Shown: positions 18,975 to 28,196 of the stretch, one piece after another
Position numbering within the stretch: the first letter of the stretch is position 1
How the letters are laid out: each line of letters opens with the position of its first letter
Assembly (NCBI GenBank): GCA_027214255.1
Contig: JAPWHL010000015.1
Span: forward strand, 62,001 to 126,000
Source: Roseovarius aestuarii
GTDB lineage: Bacteria > Pseudomonadota > Alphaproteobacteria > Rhodobacterales > Rhodobacteraceae
Direction: 5' to 3'
DNA length: 64,000 nt
Program-made: the position numbers and the translations under genes
The notes under the pieces: generated by a model
What the model was told of the DNA's origin: nothing
Seen by the model: the letters and a program-made list of their open reading frames with translations, nothing else
The model's database searches: none

Positions 18975-20087
18975 ATGACGCCCAAGCGTCCCGAAGGTGC
19001 GGGCGCGATCCCGAAACCGGTCGAAAGCCCCGCGCCGAAACCGTCCGGCCGAGCGCCGTTATATGGTGCTTTGGATCTGGGCACGAACAGTTGCAGAATG
19101 TTGATTGCCGAACCGCGCGGCAATCAATTTCGAGTCGTGGACAGCTTCTCGAAGTCGGTTCAGTTGGGGGCAGGGTTGGAAAAAACCGGCCGCTTGTCGC
19201 GCACCTCTATCAACCGAACCATTCAGGCATTGCGTGTTTGTCAGCAAAAATTGACCCGCCACAAGGTGGTATCGATGCGCCTTGTAGCGACCGAGGCCTG
19301 TCGCCGCGCGGAAAACGGGGCGACCTTCATGGCCCGCGTGCGACGCGAAACTGGCCTGAAGCTGGACGTGATCACCCCACTGGAAGAGGCACAGCTGGCC
19401 GTGGTTAGCTGTGCGCCGCTGGTCAGTAAGGAAACTGATCAGTTGCTGGTGGTGGATATCGGTGGCGGCTCAACCGAGTTGGTCTGGATTGATCTGACCG
19501 ACGTCCCGCGCGAGGACCGCCGCCGCGCTTTGATGCGCCTGCACGGCGGGTTTCATGTGGTCGATGGTGGAGTGCCACGCGCGCGCGTCGTCGACTGGAT
19601 CAGCGTGCCGTTGGGCGTTGCCACGTTGCGCGATCAATTTCATGACGTCGAAGATGACGCGGCACGCTTTGCCTTGATGAGCTGGTTTTTTGAGGAAAAC
19701 CTCACCGAATTTTCGCCCTACAAAAGCGAGCAGTCGCGCGCCGGGTTCCAGATTGTCGGTACGTCGGGAACGGTGACGACGGTGGCAGCCAGCCATCTGG
19801 GGCTAAAGCGTTATGATCGCAACCGCGTGGACGGGCTGCGTATGACCTCGGACGAGATCGACAAGGTCATTCACAGCTATCTGGCGCTGGGGCCGATCGG
19901 GCGTCGTCGTGATCCGCGCATCGGTTTGGACCGGCACGCGTTGATCATGTCCGGGGCGGCAATTTTGCAGGCGCTGTTGCGTTGCTGGCCGACGGATCGG
20001 TTGTCAGTTGCGGATCGCGGTCTGCGCGAAGGAATGCTATATGCCCAAATGTCTGCGGACGGGGTTTTGACGGATAAGGATAACTGA
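18975..20087 (+). CDS. Ppx/GppA-family exopolyphosphatase
   Basis: The 370-residue protein belongs to the ASKHA-fold phosphatases that hydrolyse polyphosphate or pppGpp. The first phosphate loop, [15 protein letters not shown], follows a Pro-rich N-terminal tail of about 35 residues; [14 protein letters not shown] is the second nucleotide loop and [12 protein letters not shown] the third. Which of polyphosphate or pppGpp it uses cannot be decided. ATG 18975 follows GGAGGG by about nine bases. Its stop overlaps the rlmE start by one base (TGATG), so the two are translationally coupled. Confidence 0.9.
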   Translation: MTPKRPEGAGAIPKPVESPAPKPSGRAPLYGALDLGTNSCRMLIAEPRGNQFRVVDSFSKSVQLGAGLEKTGRLSRTSINRTIQALRVCQQKLTRHKVVSMRLVATEACRRAENGATFMARVRRETGLKLDVITPLEEAQLAVVSCAPLVSKETDQLLVVDIGGGSTELVWIDLTDVPREDRRRALMRLHGGFHVVDGGVPRARVVDWISVPLGVATLRDQFHDVEDDAARFALMSWFFEENLTEFSPYKSEQSRAGFQIVGTSGTVTTVAASHLGLKRYDRNRVDGLRMTSDEIDKVIHSYLALGPIGRRRDPRIGLDRHALIMSGAAILQALLRCWPTDRLSVADRGLREGMLYAQMSADGVLTDKDN

Positions 20088-20803
20088 TGGCCAAGGGTCC
20101 AGACGGTAAGAACACTTCGGGCAGGGGGCAACGCGACTTGACCATTAAGGTCAAGACAGCGCGCGGGCGTACTGCATCCTCGACACGCTGGTTGCAGCGG
20201 CAGTTGAACGACCCGTATGTGGTGCGGGCGCGCAACGAAGGGTATCGCGGGCGGGCGGCTTTCAAGATCATGGAACTGGATGATAAATTCCGGTTTCTGG
20301 TGCCCGGCGCGCGCGTTTTGGATCTGGGCTGTGCGCCCGGTGGCTGGATTCAGGTGGCTGTGCCGCGCATCAATGCCTTGGGTGATAAAGGCGGCAAGGC
20401 CGTCGGGCGTATCATCGGCGTTGACCTGCAAGAGGTGGAGCCGATCGCCGGGGCCGAGGTCCATGTACTGGATTTTCTGGATGAAGGCGCGGATGACAAG
20501 GTCAAGGAGTGGCTGGGCGGACGGGCGGATGTGGTGATGTCGGACATGGCCGCGTCCAGCTCGGGGCACAAGCAGACTGACCACCTGCGGATCATCATGC
20601 TGTGCGAGGCAGCGGCCTATCTGGCCTTTGACGTTCTGGAAGAGGGCGGCACGTTCGTGTCCAAGGTGCTGGCTGGCGGCGCCGAGGGCGATTTGCAAAA
20701 ACTTCTCAAGCAGCGGTTTAGCAAAGTTGCCAACGTCAAACCCCCCAGCAGCCGGGCGGATAGTTCCGAGAAATTTGTTGTGGCGACGGGGTTCAAGGGC
20801 TGA
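20087..20803 (+). CDS. rlmE: 23S rRNA (uridine-2'-O-)-methyltransferase
   Basis: RlmE (FtsJ/RrmJ) 2'-O-methylates U2552 of 23S rRNA. The 238-residue protein shows the K-D-K-E catalytic tetrad context: Lys in [10 protein letters not shown], the SAM site [15 protein letters not shown], Asp in DVVMSDMAA, Lys in FVSKVLAGG and the closing [11 protein letters not shown]. The N-terminal 40 basic residues are an alphaproteobacterial extension. It is the second gene of a ppx-rlmE pair. Confidence 0.95.
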   Translation: MAKGPDGKNTSGRGQRDLTIKVKTARGRTASSTRWLQRQLNDPYVVRARNEGYRGRAAFKIMELDDKFRFLVPGARVLDLGCAPGGWIQVAVPRINALGDKGGKAVGRIIGVDLQEVEPIAGAEVHVLDFLDEGADDKVKEWLGGRADVVMSDMAASSSGHKQTDHLRIIMLCEAAAYLAFDVLEEGGTFVSKVLAGGAEGDLQKLLKQRFSKVANVKPPSSRADSSEKFVVATGFKG

Positions 20804-20829
20804 ACCCTAGGTTTTGGTCGCGCTGTTTG

Positions 20830-21000
20830 TCAGCACAATTTCTGCCATGAATCCGCAGCACGACGCGCAACATCCATCAAGGCCGCGTCGCTAAGGCGCG
20901 GTGCCAATTGAAGGCGCTGTGTGATGTCACGCGCGCGGGTTTGCTGACGGATCAGCTCAAATAAACGCGCATGGCGTGCGTGGCAGGAAAGAACGGTCAT
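20830..21000 (-). CDS. Possible small basic protein, 56 residues
   Basis: An ATG at 21000 opens a 56-residue frame starting MTVLSCHARHARLFELIRQQ and ending DSWQKLC, with a GGAGA about nine bases upstream. It is helical and Arg-rich. It occupies an otherwise empty stretch on the opposite strand from rlmE. I do not recognise the family; it might be chance coding. Confidence 0.4.
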   Translation of the reverse strand: MTVLSCHARHARLFELIRQQTRARDITQRLQLAPRLSDAALMDVARRAADSWQKLC

Positions 21001-21179
21001 CGCGCAAGTCTCCGGTTTGTCGTTTCTTAACCCATTTTATTAACCGCTCATTTCAACGTATTTGGGCCTTAAACATGGCGAAGCCGCGGCAAACCGCACG
21101 CGTTTGCATCAAATGTCTATGGTCGCCCCACAGAGGGCATGGATCGGTCGCACGCCTCACTTAAACGTGCGACCGGCAT

Positions 21180-21482
21180 TCAAAGGCTGCGTCGGCGTGC
21201 CCGTGCGCCCCCCCGGCGCGCCGGTTTCGGTAGCGCCAGATCCAGCGGTTGAAGTGGACGACGCAAAGAACGGCGCAAAAGCGCGCAGAACACTGCAATC
21301 GTCGGATCCGTGTCGATGAAATCCATCGCCATCAGATAGGCCTTTACCGCTTCGGCCTCGTAGTCGGCATGGGCAGGCAGGCCGCCCAGCCATTGCATAT
21401 AACCCAATTGGCCCAATTCGCGGGCCCGTTCGGGGGTGGTGGGGTTTAGTTGAAGTTGATCAAGTGTCTTTTCCGTATGCAT
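21180..21482 (-). CDS. Unrecognised 100-residue protein downstream of a cobalamin riboswitch
   Basis: The frame starts at ATG 21482 (MHTEKTLDQLQLNPTTPERARELG) and has an ordered N-terminal two-thirds containing GYMQWLGGLPAHADYEAEAVKAYLMAMDFI, then an Arg/Pro-rich tail. It has no membrane segment, signal peptide or known domain that I can see. Its only informative context is the cobalamin riboswitch about 135 bases upstream on the same strand, with no other gene between. This suggests that it is made when cobalamin is scarce, and that it may take part in B12 uptake, salvage or B12-independent bypass. Function is not assignable. Confidence 0.55.
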   Translation of the reverse strand: MHTEKTLDQLQLNPTTPERARELGQLGYMQWLGGLPAHADYEAEAVKAYLMAMDFIDTDPTIAVFCALLRRSLRRPLQPLDLALPKPARRGGARARRRSL

Positions 21483-21618
21483 CGCGCCCTCCGCGCAAAT
21501 GGGCGGATACAACGGAAAGCATGCGATATCGTCAGGCCAGTCTGGTCCATCTTGATCAGCTCTTTCTCCGAGGCACCCCGCCCGGGTTCAGGTGACTGCG
21601 GTGTCAAAAACACCGGAG

Positions 21619-21765
21619 ATGGCAGGTCTCCTGACTTGCGGGTCAAAGCGATGATCGCACCTTCCCGGGCATATTGCCCAGTGGCATGTTACGACATCGC
21701 TCACCGCTCACAGTTGCGGGGGCAGTCACGGATTAAGGCCAAGGCCTGCACCGTGTTCCCTTTTA
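21619..21765 (-). promoter_or_regulatory. Cobalamin (B12) riboswitch
   Basis: Read on the minus strand, the region shows the ordered landmarks of the class: GGGAACACGGTG, then ATCCGTGACTGCCCCCGCAA and CTGTGAG, GCCACTGGG, GGGAAGG, and the B12 box end AAGTCAGGAGACCTGCC. A small hairpin, GGTGTTTTTGACACC (21599-21613), follows and may be part of the expression platform. The only gene downstream is the 100-residue frame at 21180-21482. Confidence 0.93.
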
Positions 21766-21884
21766 AGTCGGACAGGCCGAGGCCGATCCGTCACCATCCC
21801 GCTTTGCATCGCAGACCGAATGGATTCGGGCAAGTGTTTTGGCACTGGAATGTGGTTTGTGCGCCCAGACGGCGGTGATGCCCG

Positions 21885-22796
21885 CTACAAGCGGTATTGG
21901 CGCGGGGAATTCTTTAGCACCTTGCGTGCCACATCGATGAAATTGTGCACGAGCGGGTTATGCGTATCGGCCCCGTCCTGCCATGCCAGACTGATGTCCA
22001 CTGTGTGTTGTTCGGTTTCCAGAGGAATGGCCTTGATCCCCGGGGGCAGGGATTGGCAAATTGCGGCCCCATGCAGGGCAATACCGATATTGGATGAAAT
22101 CAACGTCATGAGGATCGGCAGATCGTCGGCTTCTTCCATGACGCGCGGCAAGAACCCGTGGCCCGCGCACAGCCCGTCGATCATTGTACGGTAGGGGCCC
22201 CATCTGTCTTGATTACCCAAGACAAAGCCTTCATTTGCCAATTGCGACAATTCAATCGAGCTGCAACGTGCAAGCGGGTTTTGCGTGGAGACAAGCACGA
22301 CATACTGCTCGGAAGAGATGGGCATGGATTGCCACGGCGGGCTACAGGCCAGCGAAAAGGCAAATCCCAGATCGATCTGTCCCGAGGAAATCTGTGCAAG
22401 CTGTTCGGTCGTCGCAAGATGAAAGAGCCGGACCGAGGACATGGGATGCAGCCGGTTGAACTCAAGAACGATTTCCGACATCGGGCCAGTCGATGCGAAT
22501 ACACCATAGCCGATACGCAGCTTTCCCACGCCACCAGCCGCAGCGATTCGGGTTAATTCTTCGGCGCGGGCCATTTGGAGCAGAGCCTGCGTGCCCTCAC
22601 GTTGCAAAACTTCGCCTGCGGGGGTCAGGGACACGCGGCGTCCCGTTCGCAGGAACAATTGCGCGCCAAGATCCTTTTCAAGTTCGGCAATCGAGCGGCT
22701 AAGTGCAGGCTGGGCAAGGTTCAATTCCTGTGCCGCGGCCCGAAAGCTCAGCTTTTCAGCAACTTTTACGAAACGGGTCAATCTGACGGATTGCAT
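21885..22796 (-). CDS. LysR-family transcriptional regulator
   Basis: The 303-residue protein has a typical N-terminal winged HTH (residues about 1-60: FVKVAEKLSFRAAAQELNLAQPALSRSIAELEKDLGAQLF) and a periplasmic-binding-like effector domain from about residue 88. It is divergently transcribed from the TRAP/nitrilase operon, the usual layout for a LysR activator of its neighbour. A perfect palindrome with a T-N11-A core lies in the shared intergenic region. The effector is probably the TRAP substrate or a product of the hydrolase. Confidence 0.92.
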   Translation of the reverse strand: MQSVRLTRFVKVAEKLSFRAAAQELNLAQPALSRSIAELEKDLGAQLFLRTGRRVSLTPAGEVLQREGTQALLQMARAEELTRIAAAGGVGKLRIGYGVFASTGPMSEIVLEFNRLHPMSSVRLFHLATTEQLAQISSGQIDLGFAFSLACSPPWQSMPISSEQYVVLVSTQNPLARCSSIELSQLANEGFVLGNQDRWGPYRTMIDGLCAGHGFLPRVMEEADDLPILMTLISSNIGIALHGAAICQSLPPGIKAIPLETEQHTVDISLAWQDGADTHNPLVHNFIDVARKVLKNSPRQYRL

Positions 22797-22822
22797 GTCT
22801 GCTGTCCAATGTGTCGTTCCAC

Positions 22823-22841
22823 TGATCGCAATTTGCGATCA
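22823..22841. promoter_or_regulatory. LysR-type operator palindrome
   Basis: TGATCGCAATTTGCGATCA is a perfect inverted repeat of nine bases per arm around a single central base, containing T-N11-A cores. It lies 26 bp before the LysR start and 95 bp before the TRAP binding-protein start. A TATAAA at 22848-22853 could be the -10 element of the operon promoter. Confidence 0.7.
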
Positions 22842-22935
22842 ATCTTGTATAAATTGATATTGGACTGTGCATGCATGGTTTGCAATCGTGATCAGCATTG
22901 TGATGGGGCGCAGCCTCGATAGACAGGAGACCACC

Positions 22936-24021
22936 ATGAAGCGCAGACTATTTCTGACCGGGGCCGCAACCATCGGCAGCGCCGCATTGGCGACGCCGGC
23001 CATTTCGCAAGATCGCAAAGAATGGAAGTTTCTCAGCTTTTGGCCCAAGGGCCTGCCCGGCGTTTGGGATGAGATCGAAGATTTCACCAAGCAGGTCAAC
23101 ACTGCATCTGGTGGCCGTCTGAACCTGAAAATATACGGTGCGGGCGAATTGGTTCCATCGTTGGAAATCATGGATGCGGTCAGCGGTGGATCGGCTGAAA
23201 TGGGTCACGCCGCGCCGTATTACTGGAAAGGCAAAGTGCCTGCGGCACAGTTCCTTGCCGGAATGCCATTTGGCATGACGACACAGGAAATGAACGCATG
23301 GTATCGTTATGGCGACGGTCAGGCGATGGCTGACGAAGTGTATGGCGAAATGAACTGCAAATTCATGTTGGGTGGCAACACCGGCGTGCAAATGGGTGGT
23401 TGGTTCAACAAGGAAATCAATGCGCTGTCCGATTTTGACGGTCTCAAAATCCGTATTCCGGGTCTTGGTGGCGAGGTGATGAAGGCCGCGGGCGCAAACG
23501 TGATGTTGGTTCCCGGCGCCGAAGCGTTGAGCGCTCTCAGCACTGGCAATATCGACGCGGCCGACTGGGTTGGCCCTTATAATGATCTTGCCGGTGGCCT
23601 GTATAAGGCGGCCAGCTATTACTACTATCCCGGCTGGCACGAACCAACCACGGTTCTGGACAACTTCGTCAACCAACAGGCATGGGACTCGCTGGATGAT
23701 GATCTGAAAACGATCCTTCAGCAATGCTCGGGCGCGCTGAACGAACGTCTGCTTAGCGGTTATGTGGCGCGCAACAATCAGGCGTTGGCGACACTCGTGG
23801 ACAAGCATGGCGTCGAGCTGCGCCGCTTTAACGACGACGTATTGACCGGTTTGGGCAAATTGACAGTCGAAACCGTCACAGCCATCGCCGATCAAGATCC
23901 GCTCAGCCGCAAGGTGTTTGATTCCATTCTGGCCTTCCGCAAGGACGCCATGCAGTGGTCTGGTCTGTCCGAACTGGCCTATCAGCAAGCCCGCGCGTTG
24001 GATTACGGAGACTTTGGATGA
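22936..24021 (+). CDS. TRAP transporter solute-binding protein, DctP family (TakP-like)
   Basis: The 361-residue periplasmic receptor begins with a Tat-like signal (KRRLFLTGAATIGSAALATPAISQ-region) and shows DctP-family segments KIYGAGELVPSLEIMDAVSGG, GHAAPYYWKGK, GNTGVQMGGWF, LKIRIPGLGGEVMKAAG and SYYYYPGWHEPTT. The motifs are closest, as I read them, to the TakP subgroup that binds 2-oxo acids, but the ligand may differ given the neighbouring hydrolase. ATG 22936 has AGGAGA upstream. Its stop overlaps the next start (ATGA). Confidence 0.88.
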   Translation: MKRRLFLTGAATIGSAALATPAISQDRKEWKFLSFWPKGLPGVWDEIEDFTKQVNTASGGRLNLKIYGAGELVPSLEIMDAVSGGSAEMGHAAPYYWKGKVPAAQFLAGMPFGMTTQEMNAWYRYGDGQAMADEVYGEMNCKFMLGGNTGVQMGGWFNKEINALSDFDGLKIRIPGLGGEVMKAAGANVMLVPGAEALSALSTGNIDAADWVGPYNDLAGGLYKAASYYYYPGWHEPTTVLDNFVNQQAWDSLDDDLKTILQQCSGALNERLLSGYVARNNQALATLVDKHGVELRRFNDDVLTGLGKLTVETVTAIADQDPLSRKVFDSILAFRKDAMQWSGLSELAYQQARALDYGDFG

Positions 24022-24884
24022 CACAAACTGCTCAATCCGGTGTCCGGGATATGACTGTCTCGGTGATTCAAATCAACGCCAGCGATCGCGACAAAGATGG
24101 AAACGTCCGCAAGGTTTTGGATTTCCTCGACGTGGCGGGGCAGCGGGGGTCAGATTTGGTCGTCCTGCCCGAGACCTTTACGGGCACCGGGCTGGGCGAT
24201 AGCGAGACGTACAAGTCAATCGCCGAGGAGATTCCCGGACCGACCACGGCACGCATTGCCGAGAAGGCGGCCAAATACGGCATGACTGTTATCGGTTCGC
24301 TGTATGAAAAGGGTGAAGACGGGGTGGTGTATAACACCGCCCCAGTCATCGGTCCGTCGGGCGAAATTGTGACGATCTATCGCAAAACCCATTTGTTCGA
24401 CCCGCAAAACCGCCCGGATATTGCAAGGGTGCGCGAATCCGACAAGGTGACGCCGGGCGGCCAGATGGTGATGACCGAAACCAACCAGTGCAAGATCGGC
24501 GTTGCCATCTGTTCGGATTTGCGGTTTCCCGAGTTGTTCTTGAACTATGCCCTGCAGGGGGCCGAGATTGTCGTGGTGCCGACCGCGTTCTTGGCCCCTC
24601 GGGCGGATCATTGGGAATTCCTGTTGCGCGCACGCGCAACGGATAACCAGTATTTCGTCATTGGCTCGGGGATGTTCGGCACGCTGGATACGGCACCGAT
24701 TGGTTTTGTCGGGCGGTCGATGGTCGTGGACCCTTGGGGGGTGACCTTGGCGCAAGCACCGGATCGGGAATGCTGTATTACCACGACGATTGACTTGGAC
24801 AACGTGCGTCAGGTGCGCGAGTGGTGGCCTCTGAATGACCAACGCCGTCCTGAGCTATATACCGAGATCAAACGGCAAGGTTGA
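24018..24884 (+). CDS. Carbon-nitrogen hydrolase (nitrilase superfamily)
   Basis: The 288-residue enzyme has the Glu-Lys-Cys triad of the superfamily: Glu52 in VLPETFTGTG, Lys123 in IYRKTHLF and Cys165 in GVAICSDLRFPELF. Members hydrolyse amides, N-carbamoyl compounds or nitriles; this one resembles the omega-amidase/amidohydrolase-like branch, but the substrate is not readable. The gene starts inside the stop of the TRAP receptor gene (4-bp overlap) and precedes both membrane subunits. This placement strongly suggests that it acts on the imported compound in the cytoplasm. Confidence 0.88.
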   Translation: MTQTAQSGVRDMTVSVIQINASDRDKDGNVRKVLDFLDVAGQRGSDLVVLPETFTGTGLGDSETYKSIAEEIPGPTTARIAEKAAKYGMTVIGSLYEKGEDGVVYNTAPVIGPSGEIVTIYRKTHLFDPQNRPDIARVRESDKVTPGGQMVMTETNQCKIGVAICSDLRFPELFLNYALQGAEIVVVPTAFLAPRADHWEFLLRARATDNQYFVIGSGMFGTLDTAPIGFVGRSMVVDPWGVTLAQAPDRECCITTTIDLDNVRQVREWWPLNDQRRPELYTEIKRQG

Positions 24885-24920
24885 TAGACAAAGGATGTGC
24901 GCCAAGATGGGATCCATGCA

Positions 24921-25442
24921 ATGATAGAGCGGATAATCACCGCAATTGAGACCGTGGTCGAATGGACTGGCAGGATCGTGGCGTGGTTTACGCTGGCCGC
25001 GATGCTGGTGGTCTGTGCGGTTGTGGTTTTGCGCTATTTCTTTGGCCTTGGATGGGCCTCGTTGCAGGAACTTTACGTGTATTTCCACGCCAGCGCCTTC
25101 ATGCTGGGCGCGGCCTATACCCTAAAGCACGAGGGCCATGTGCGCGTCGATGTCATCTATGGACATGCGGGGCCGCACTATAAGCGTGGCCTTAACATTC
25201 TGGGCTGCTACCTGTTGTTGATCCCGGTAATGGGGTGGCTGTTTTACACGTCATTGCCATTCGTCGCAGATTCGTGGTCCCGATTGGAAGGATCGCATCA
25301 AAGCGGCGGTTTGCCCGGCGTGTTCATCTTGAAAACCATTATTCCGATCACCTGCGCCTTGTTGATTTTGCAAGCGGTGTGCCTGGCGTACCGCGCCGCC
25401 AAAGGTGGCGATACGACCACCACGGAGAGCCTTGATGCCTGA
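24921..25442 (+). CDS. TRAP transporter small permease (DctQ type)
   Basis: The 173-residue protein has four hydrophobic segments and the DctQ features VVLRYFFGLGWASLQEL and AAYTLKHEGHVRVDV. It forms the small membrane subunit of the transporter with the DctM gene that overlaps its end by 8 bp. ATG 24921 is used; an in-frame GTG at 24897 with AAAGGA upstream is possible. Confidence 0.9.
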   Translation: MIERIITAIETVVEWTGRIVAWFTLAAMLVVCAVVVLRYFFGLGWASLQELYVYFHASAFMLGAAYTLKHEGHVRVDVIYGHAGPHYKRGLNILGCYLLLIPVMGWLFYTSLPFVADSWSRLEGSHQSGGLPGVFILKTIIPITCALLILQAVCLAYRAAKGGDTTTTESLDA

Positions 25443-26817
25443 ACTATTCCTAAATGATTACCTGAGTATCGCGATGTTCCTTGGGGTCATCGCGATTGTT
25501 CTTTCGGGCTTTCCCGTTGCCTTTGCCTTGGCTGGCGGGGCGTTCGCCTTTGCCATGATTGGCGCTTTGGCGGGGGTGTTTGACACCTCAATCCTCGGTT
25601 TTTTGCCATCGCGTGTTTACGGCGTCATGACCAGCGAGGTGTTGGTCGCCATTTTGTTGTTCGTCATAATGGGCGTGATACTGGAAAAGTCTCGCATTGC
25701 CGAAGAAATGCTCGAATCCATCGGGTTGGCCTTTCGTCAGATCAATGGCGGCCTTGGATTCGGAGTGCTGATTGTCGGGATGTTGCTGGCGGCGTCTACC
25801 GGGATCGTCGGGGCGACGGTTGTGACCATGGGGATGCTGTCGCTGCCCACGATGATCCGAAACGGGTATTCCATCCCGCTGTCGACCGGAATCATCTGTG
25901 CCAGTGGCACATTGGGGCAGATTATCCCGCCGTCGATCCTGTTGATCATTCTGGGCGATCAGTTGTCCAGTGCGTATCTCAAGGCGATGCAGGAATCCGG
26001 AAATTTCGGATTTGATCCGCTGAGTATCCTTGACCTGTTCGCAGGTGCCTTGTTGCCGGGGCTGATGTTGGTGGCGATTTACGCTGCTTACCTGATCGTT
26101 CTCGCGGTATTCTTCCCACGCACCTGTCCGCCGATGAAAACCGAGGGTGCGCCAGTATCCATGTTGCGGCTGATTACGGTGATGTTGCCCGCGCTGAGCC
26201 TGATCCTGATCGTTCTGGGATCCATCCTGTCGGGTATTGCAACGCCGACCGAGGCTGCGGGCGTTGGGGCGGCCGGGGCATTGGTCATTGCGATCATCAA
26301 GGGGCGGGTCTCTTTGCCGGTGTTGACGCAAATCACGCGTTCGTCCCTGATCGTTACTAGCATGATTTTCATGATCTTCATCGGGGCGTCCATCTTTTCA
26401 TTGATCTTCCGGGGCTTTGGAGGGGATGAACTGGTCGAGCGGATTTTGACCGCGCTGCCCGGTGGACGGATCGGGGCGATTGCATTTGTGTTGATCCTGA
26501 TGTTCGTGATGGGCTTTTTTCTGGAATATGCTGAGATCGTCTTGATCACGATTCCGATTGTGGGCCCGGTGATCTTTCAGATGGACGTCAATCCGATTTG
26601 GTTTGGCGTGATGGTGGGGGTTTGCCTGCAAACGTCATTCTTGACGCCACCCTTCGGGTTTGCGTTGTTCTATCTGCGCGGTGTGGCTCCGCCAGAGGTG
26701 ACGACAGGTGCGATCTATCGTGGCATCATCCCGTTTGTGATGCTTCAGATTCTGGCGGTCTGCCTGTTGCTGGCATTCCCGCAAATCGCAACATGGCTGC
26801 CTCAGACCATCCTTTGA
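25435..26817 (+). CDS. TRAP transporter large permease (DctM type)
   Basis: The 460-residue integral membrane protein has about 12 hydrophobic segments and DctM hallmarks: VLSGFPVAFALAG, STGIVGATVVTMG, ICASGTLGQIIPPSI, AAGVGAAGALV and the late LQTSFLTPPFGFALFY. It completes the receptor-hydrolase-DctQ-DctM operon and converges on the glycosyltransferase gene, with only 32 bp between the stops. It has no obvious terminator. Confidence 0.93.
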   Translation: MPELFLNDYLSIAMFLGVIAIVLSGFPVAFALAGGAFAFAMIGALAGVFDTSILGFLPSRVYGVMTSEVLVAILLFVIMGVILEKSRIAEEMLESIGLAFRQINGGLGFGVLIVGMLLAASTGIVGATVVTMGMLSLPTMIRNGYSIPLSTGIICASGTLGQIIPPSILLIILGDQLSSAYLKAMQESGNFGFDPLSILDLFAGALLPGLMLVAIYAAYLIVLAVFFPRTCPPMKTEGAPVSMLRLITVMLPALSLILIVLGSILSGIATPTEAAGVGAAGALVIAIIKGRVSLPVLTQITRSSLIVTSMIFMIFIGASIFSLIFRGFGGDELVERILTALPGGRIGAIAFVLILMFVMGFFLEYAEIVLITIPIVGPVIFQMDVNPIWFGVMVGVCLQTSFLTPPFGFALFYLRGVAPPEVTTGAIYRGIIPFVMLQILAVCLLLAFPQIATWLPQTIL

Positions 26818-26849
26818 TCAATGCGCGCAACGTATAGATTGCGGGCGCG

Positions 26850-28196
26850 TCAGGGGGATCCGACAGGGCTTGGCCGGGCGTGATCCTTCAGGGCTCCGTC
26901 GCTGGAGGTGTGCGCGGGCGCAATTGCCGCCAGAATGGCCGAGGCGGCGCGCACTGTGCCGGGATTGCGCTGCATGTTGGCGGAAATTCCAGCCAACCGG
27001 CTGCGCATGGCGTCATCCCCTAGAACGGACAGGATATCGGCGCGCAAGGACTGTGCGGACCACGCTGCGCGGTTGATGCGCCGCCCCACGCCGACGGCCT
27101 CGGCGCGTTGGGCATTGTCATGACCATCCCAGCAATAAGGCATGACGAGTGAAGGCACGCCGTAATAGAGCGCTTCGCAAAAGCTGTTGTTTCCGCCGTG
27201 GTGAATCATCAGCGCGGCCTGTGCAATGACTGACGGTTGCGGAAACCAGCCGCCTAGATTGACGTTGTCCGGTACGCGGTCATAGGCCTCGATCACCGCA
27301 CCGACATTGACCAAAAATCGTGCGGGGATGGTTTCAAACACGTCGATCATGCGTTGGATCAGGTTGGTGTCTACCGCGCCCAATGATCCAAAGCTGACAT
27401 AGACCAATGGTCCGTCATCCACTGGGAAGCGTGGCAATTCGTAATGATTTTCCGTCCGCACGCAGCCCTCCAAGAATACGAACCGGTCCTGCGGCAAGGG
27501 CGTGTCACGCTGATAGCGCACGGGGGCGGGGGACAGCATCAAGTTGAGCGTCGGGGAGGCTTCTAAAAAAAGGCGATCGGGCAGGGCGGGCAGCCCGCAT
27601 TTGCGCCGAAAACTGTTGTAGTTTCGATGGATCGGGGCCGTGACGTCTGCATAGGACTTGGCAAAACTCGTGATGGCGTCCGCGTCATCCGGGGCTAGGC
27701 CGGACAAATAGGGCGGTACAGCTGGATCGGGAATCTCGGTTTCGGTGCAAGATACGATGCGAATCCACGGACAGCCGGCATTGGCGATGGCCGGGAACAT
27801 AATCACGTTGTCCAACACGATTGCATCCGGGCGGATTTGATCCAGAAGCTGCGCCAGATCGTCCTCTGCGGCGATGGCTGTCTCGACAATCGCCTTCCAG
27901 GTGGGGGCTACATAGGTTGGCAACTGTGCGGTCGGGTCCAGATTGAAATGCGGAACATGTGTATTGATGAAGTCCTGCCAGTAATCCTCGACCGTTTGGG
28001 CGGTGTCTGCGGGGCCTTCGGGCAGGTGGTATTCTTTAAACCCGTATTCGGCGAATACACCGGTAAAGCCGGGGTGACAGATGAACACCGGCACCGCGCC
28101 TTGCTTTTGCAGCTCTTGGGCGATGCCAACACAGTTCAGGGCTGCGCCAAAGCTGGCTTCGGGAAAGAATGCGATTTCGGGCGCGTGGCGGGTCAT
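26850..28196 (-). CDS. UGT-type glycosyltransferase, paralogue 1
   Basis: The 448-residue GT-B-fold protein has an acceptor domain beginning IAFFPEASFGAALNCVGIAQ and a nucleotide-sugar domain with LVYVSFGSLGAVD, GGWFPQPSVIAQA, MIHHGGNNSFCEALYYGVPS and YCWDGHDNAQR. The HHGGNNS block replaces the more usual HHGGxGT of bacterial MGT enzymes. It is clearly paralogous to the gene at 33208-34494. Donor and acceptor are unknown. Its start overlaps the stop of the GntR regulator by four bases (ATGA), so the two are co-translated; they point away from the transporter and second glycosyltransferase. The C-terminal 20 residues are an unordered tail. Confidence 0.82.
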   Translation of the reverse strand: MTRHAPEIAFFPEASFGAALNCVGIAQELQKQGAVPVFICHPGFTGVFAEYGFKEYHLPEGPADTAQTVEDYWQDFINTHVPHFNLDPTAQLPTYVAPTWKAIVETAIAAEDDLAQLLDQIRPDAIVLDNVIMFPAIANAGCPWIRIVSCTETEIPDPAVPPYLSGLAPDDADAITSFAKSYADVTAPIHRNYNSFRRKCGLPALPDRLFLEASPTLNLMLSPAPVRYQRDTPLPQDRFVFLEGCVRTENHYELPRFPVDDGPLVYVSFGSLGAVDTNLIQRMIDVFETIPARFLVNVGAVIEAYDRVPDNVNLGGWFPQPSVIAQAALMIHHGGNNSFCEALYYGVPSLVMPYCWDGHDNAQRAEAVGVGRRINRAAWSAQSLRADILSVLGDDAMRSRLAGISANMQRNPGTVRAASAILAAIAPAHTSSDGALKDHARPSPVGSP

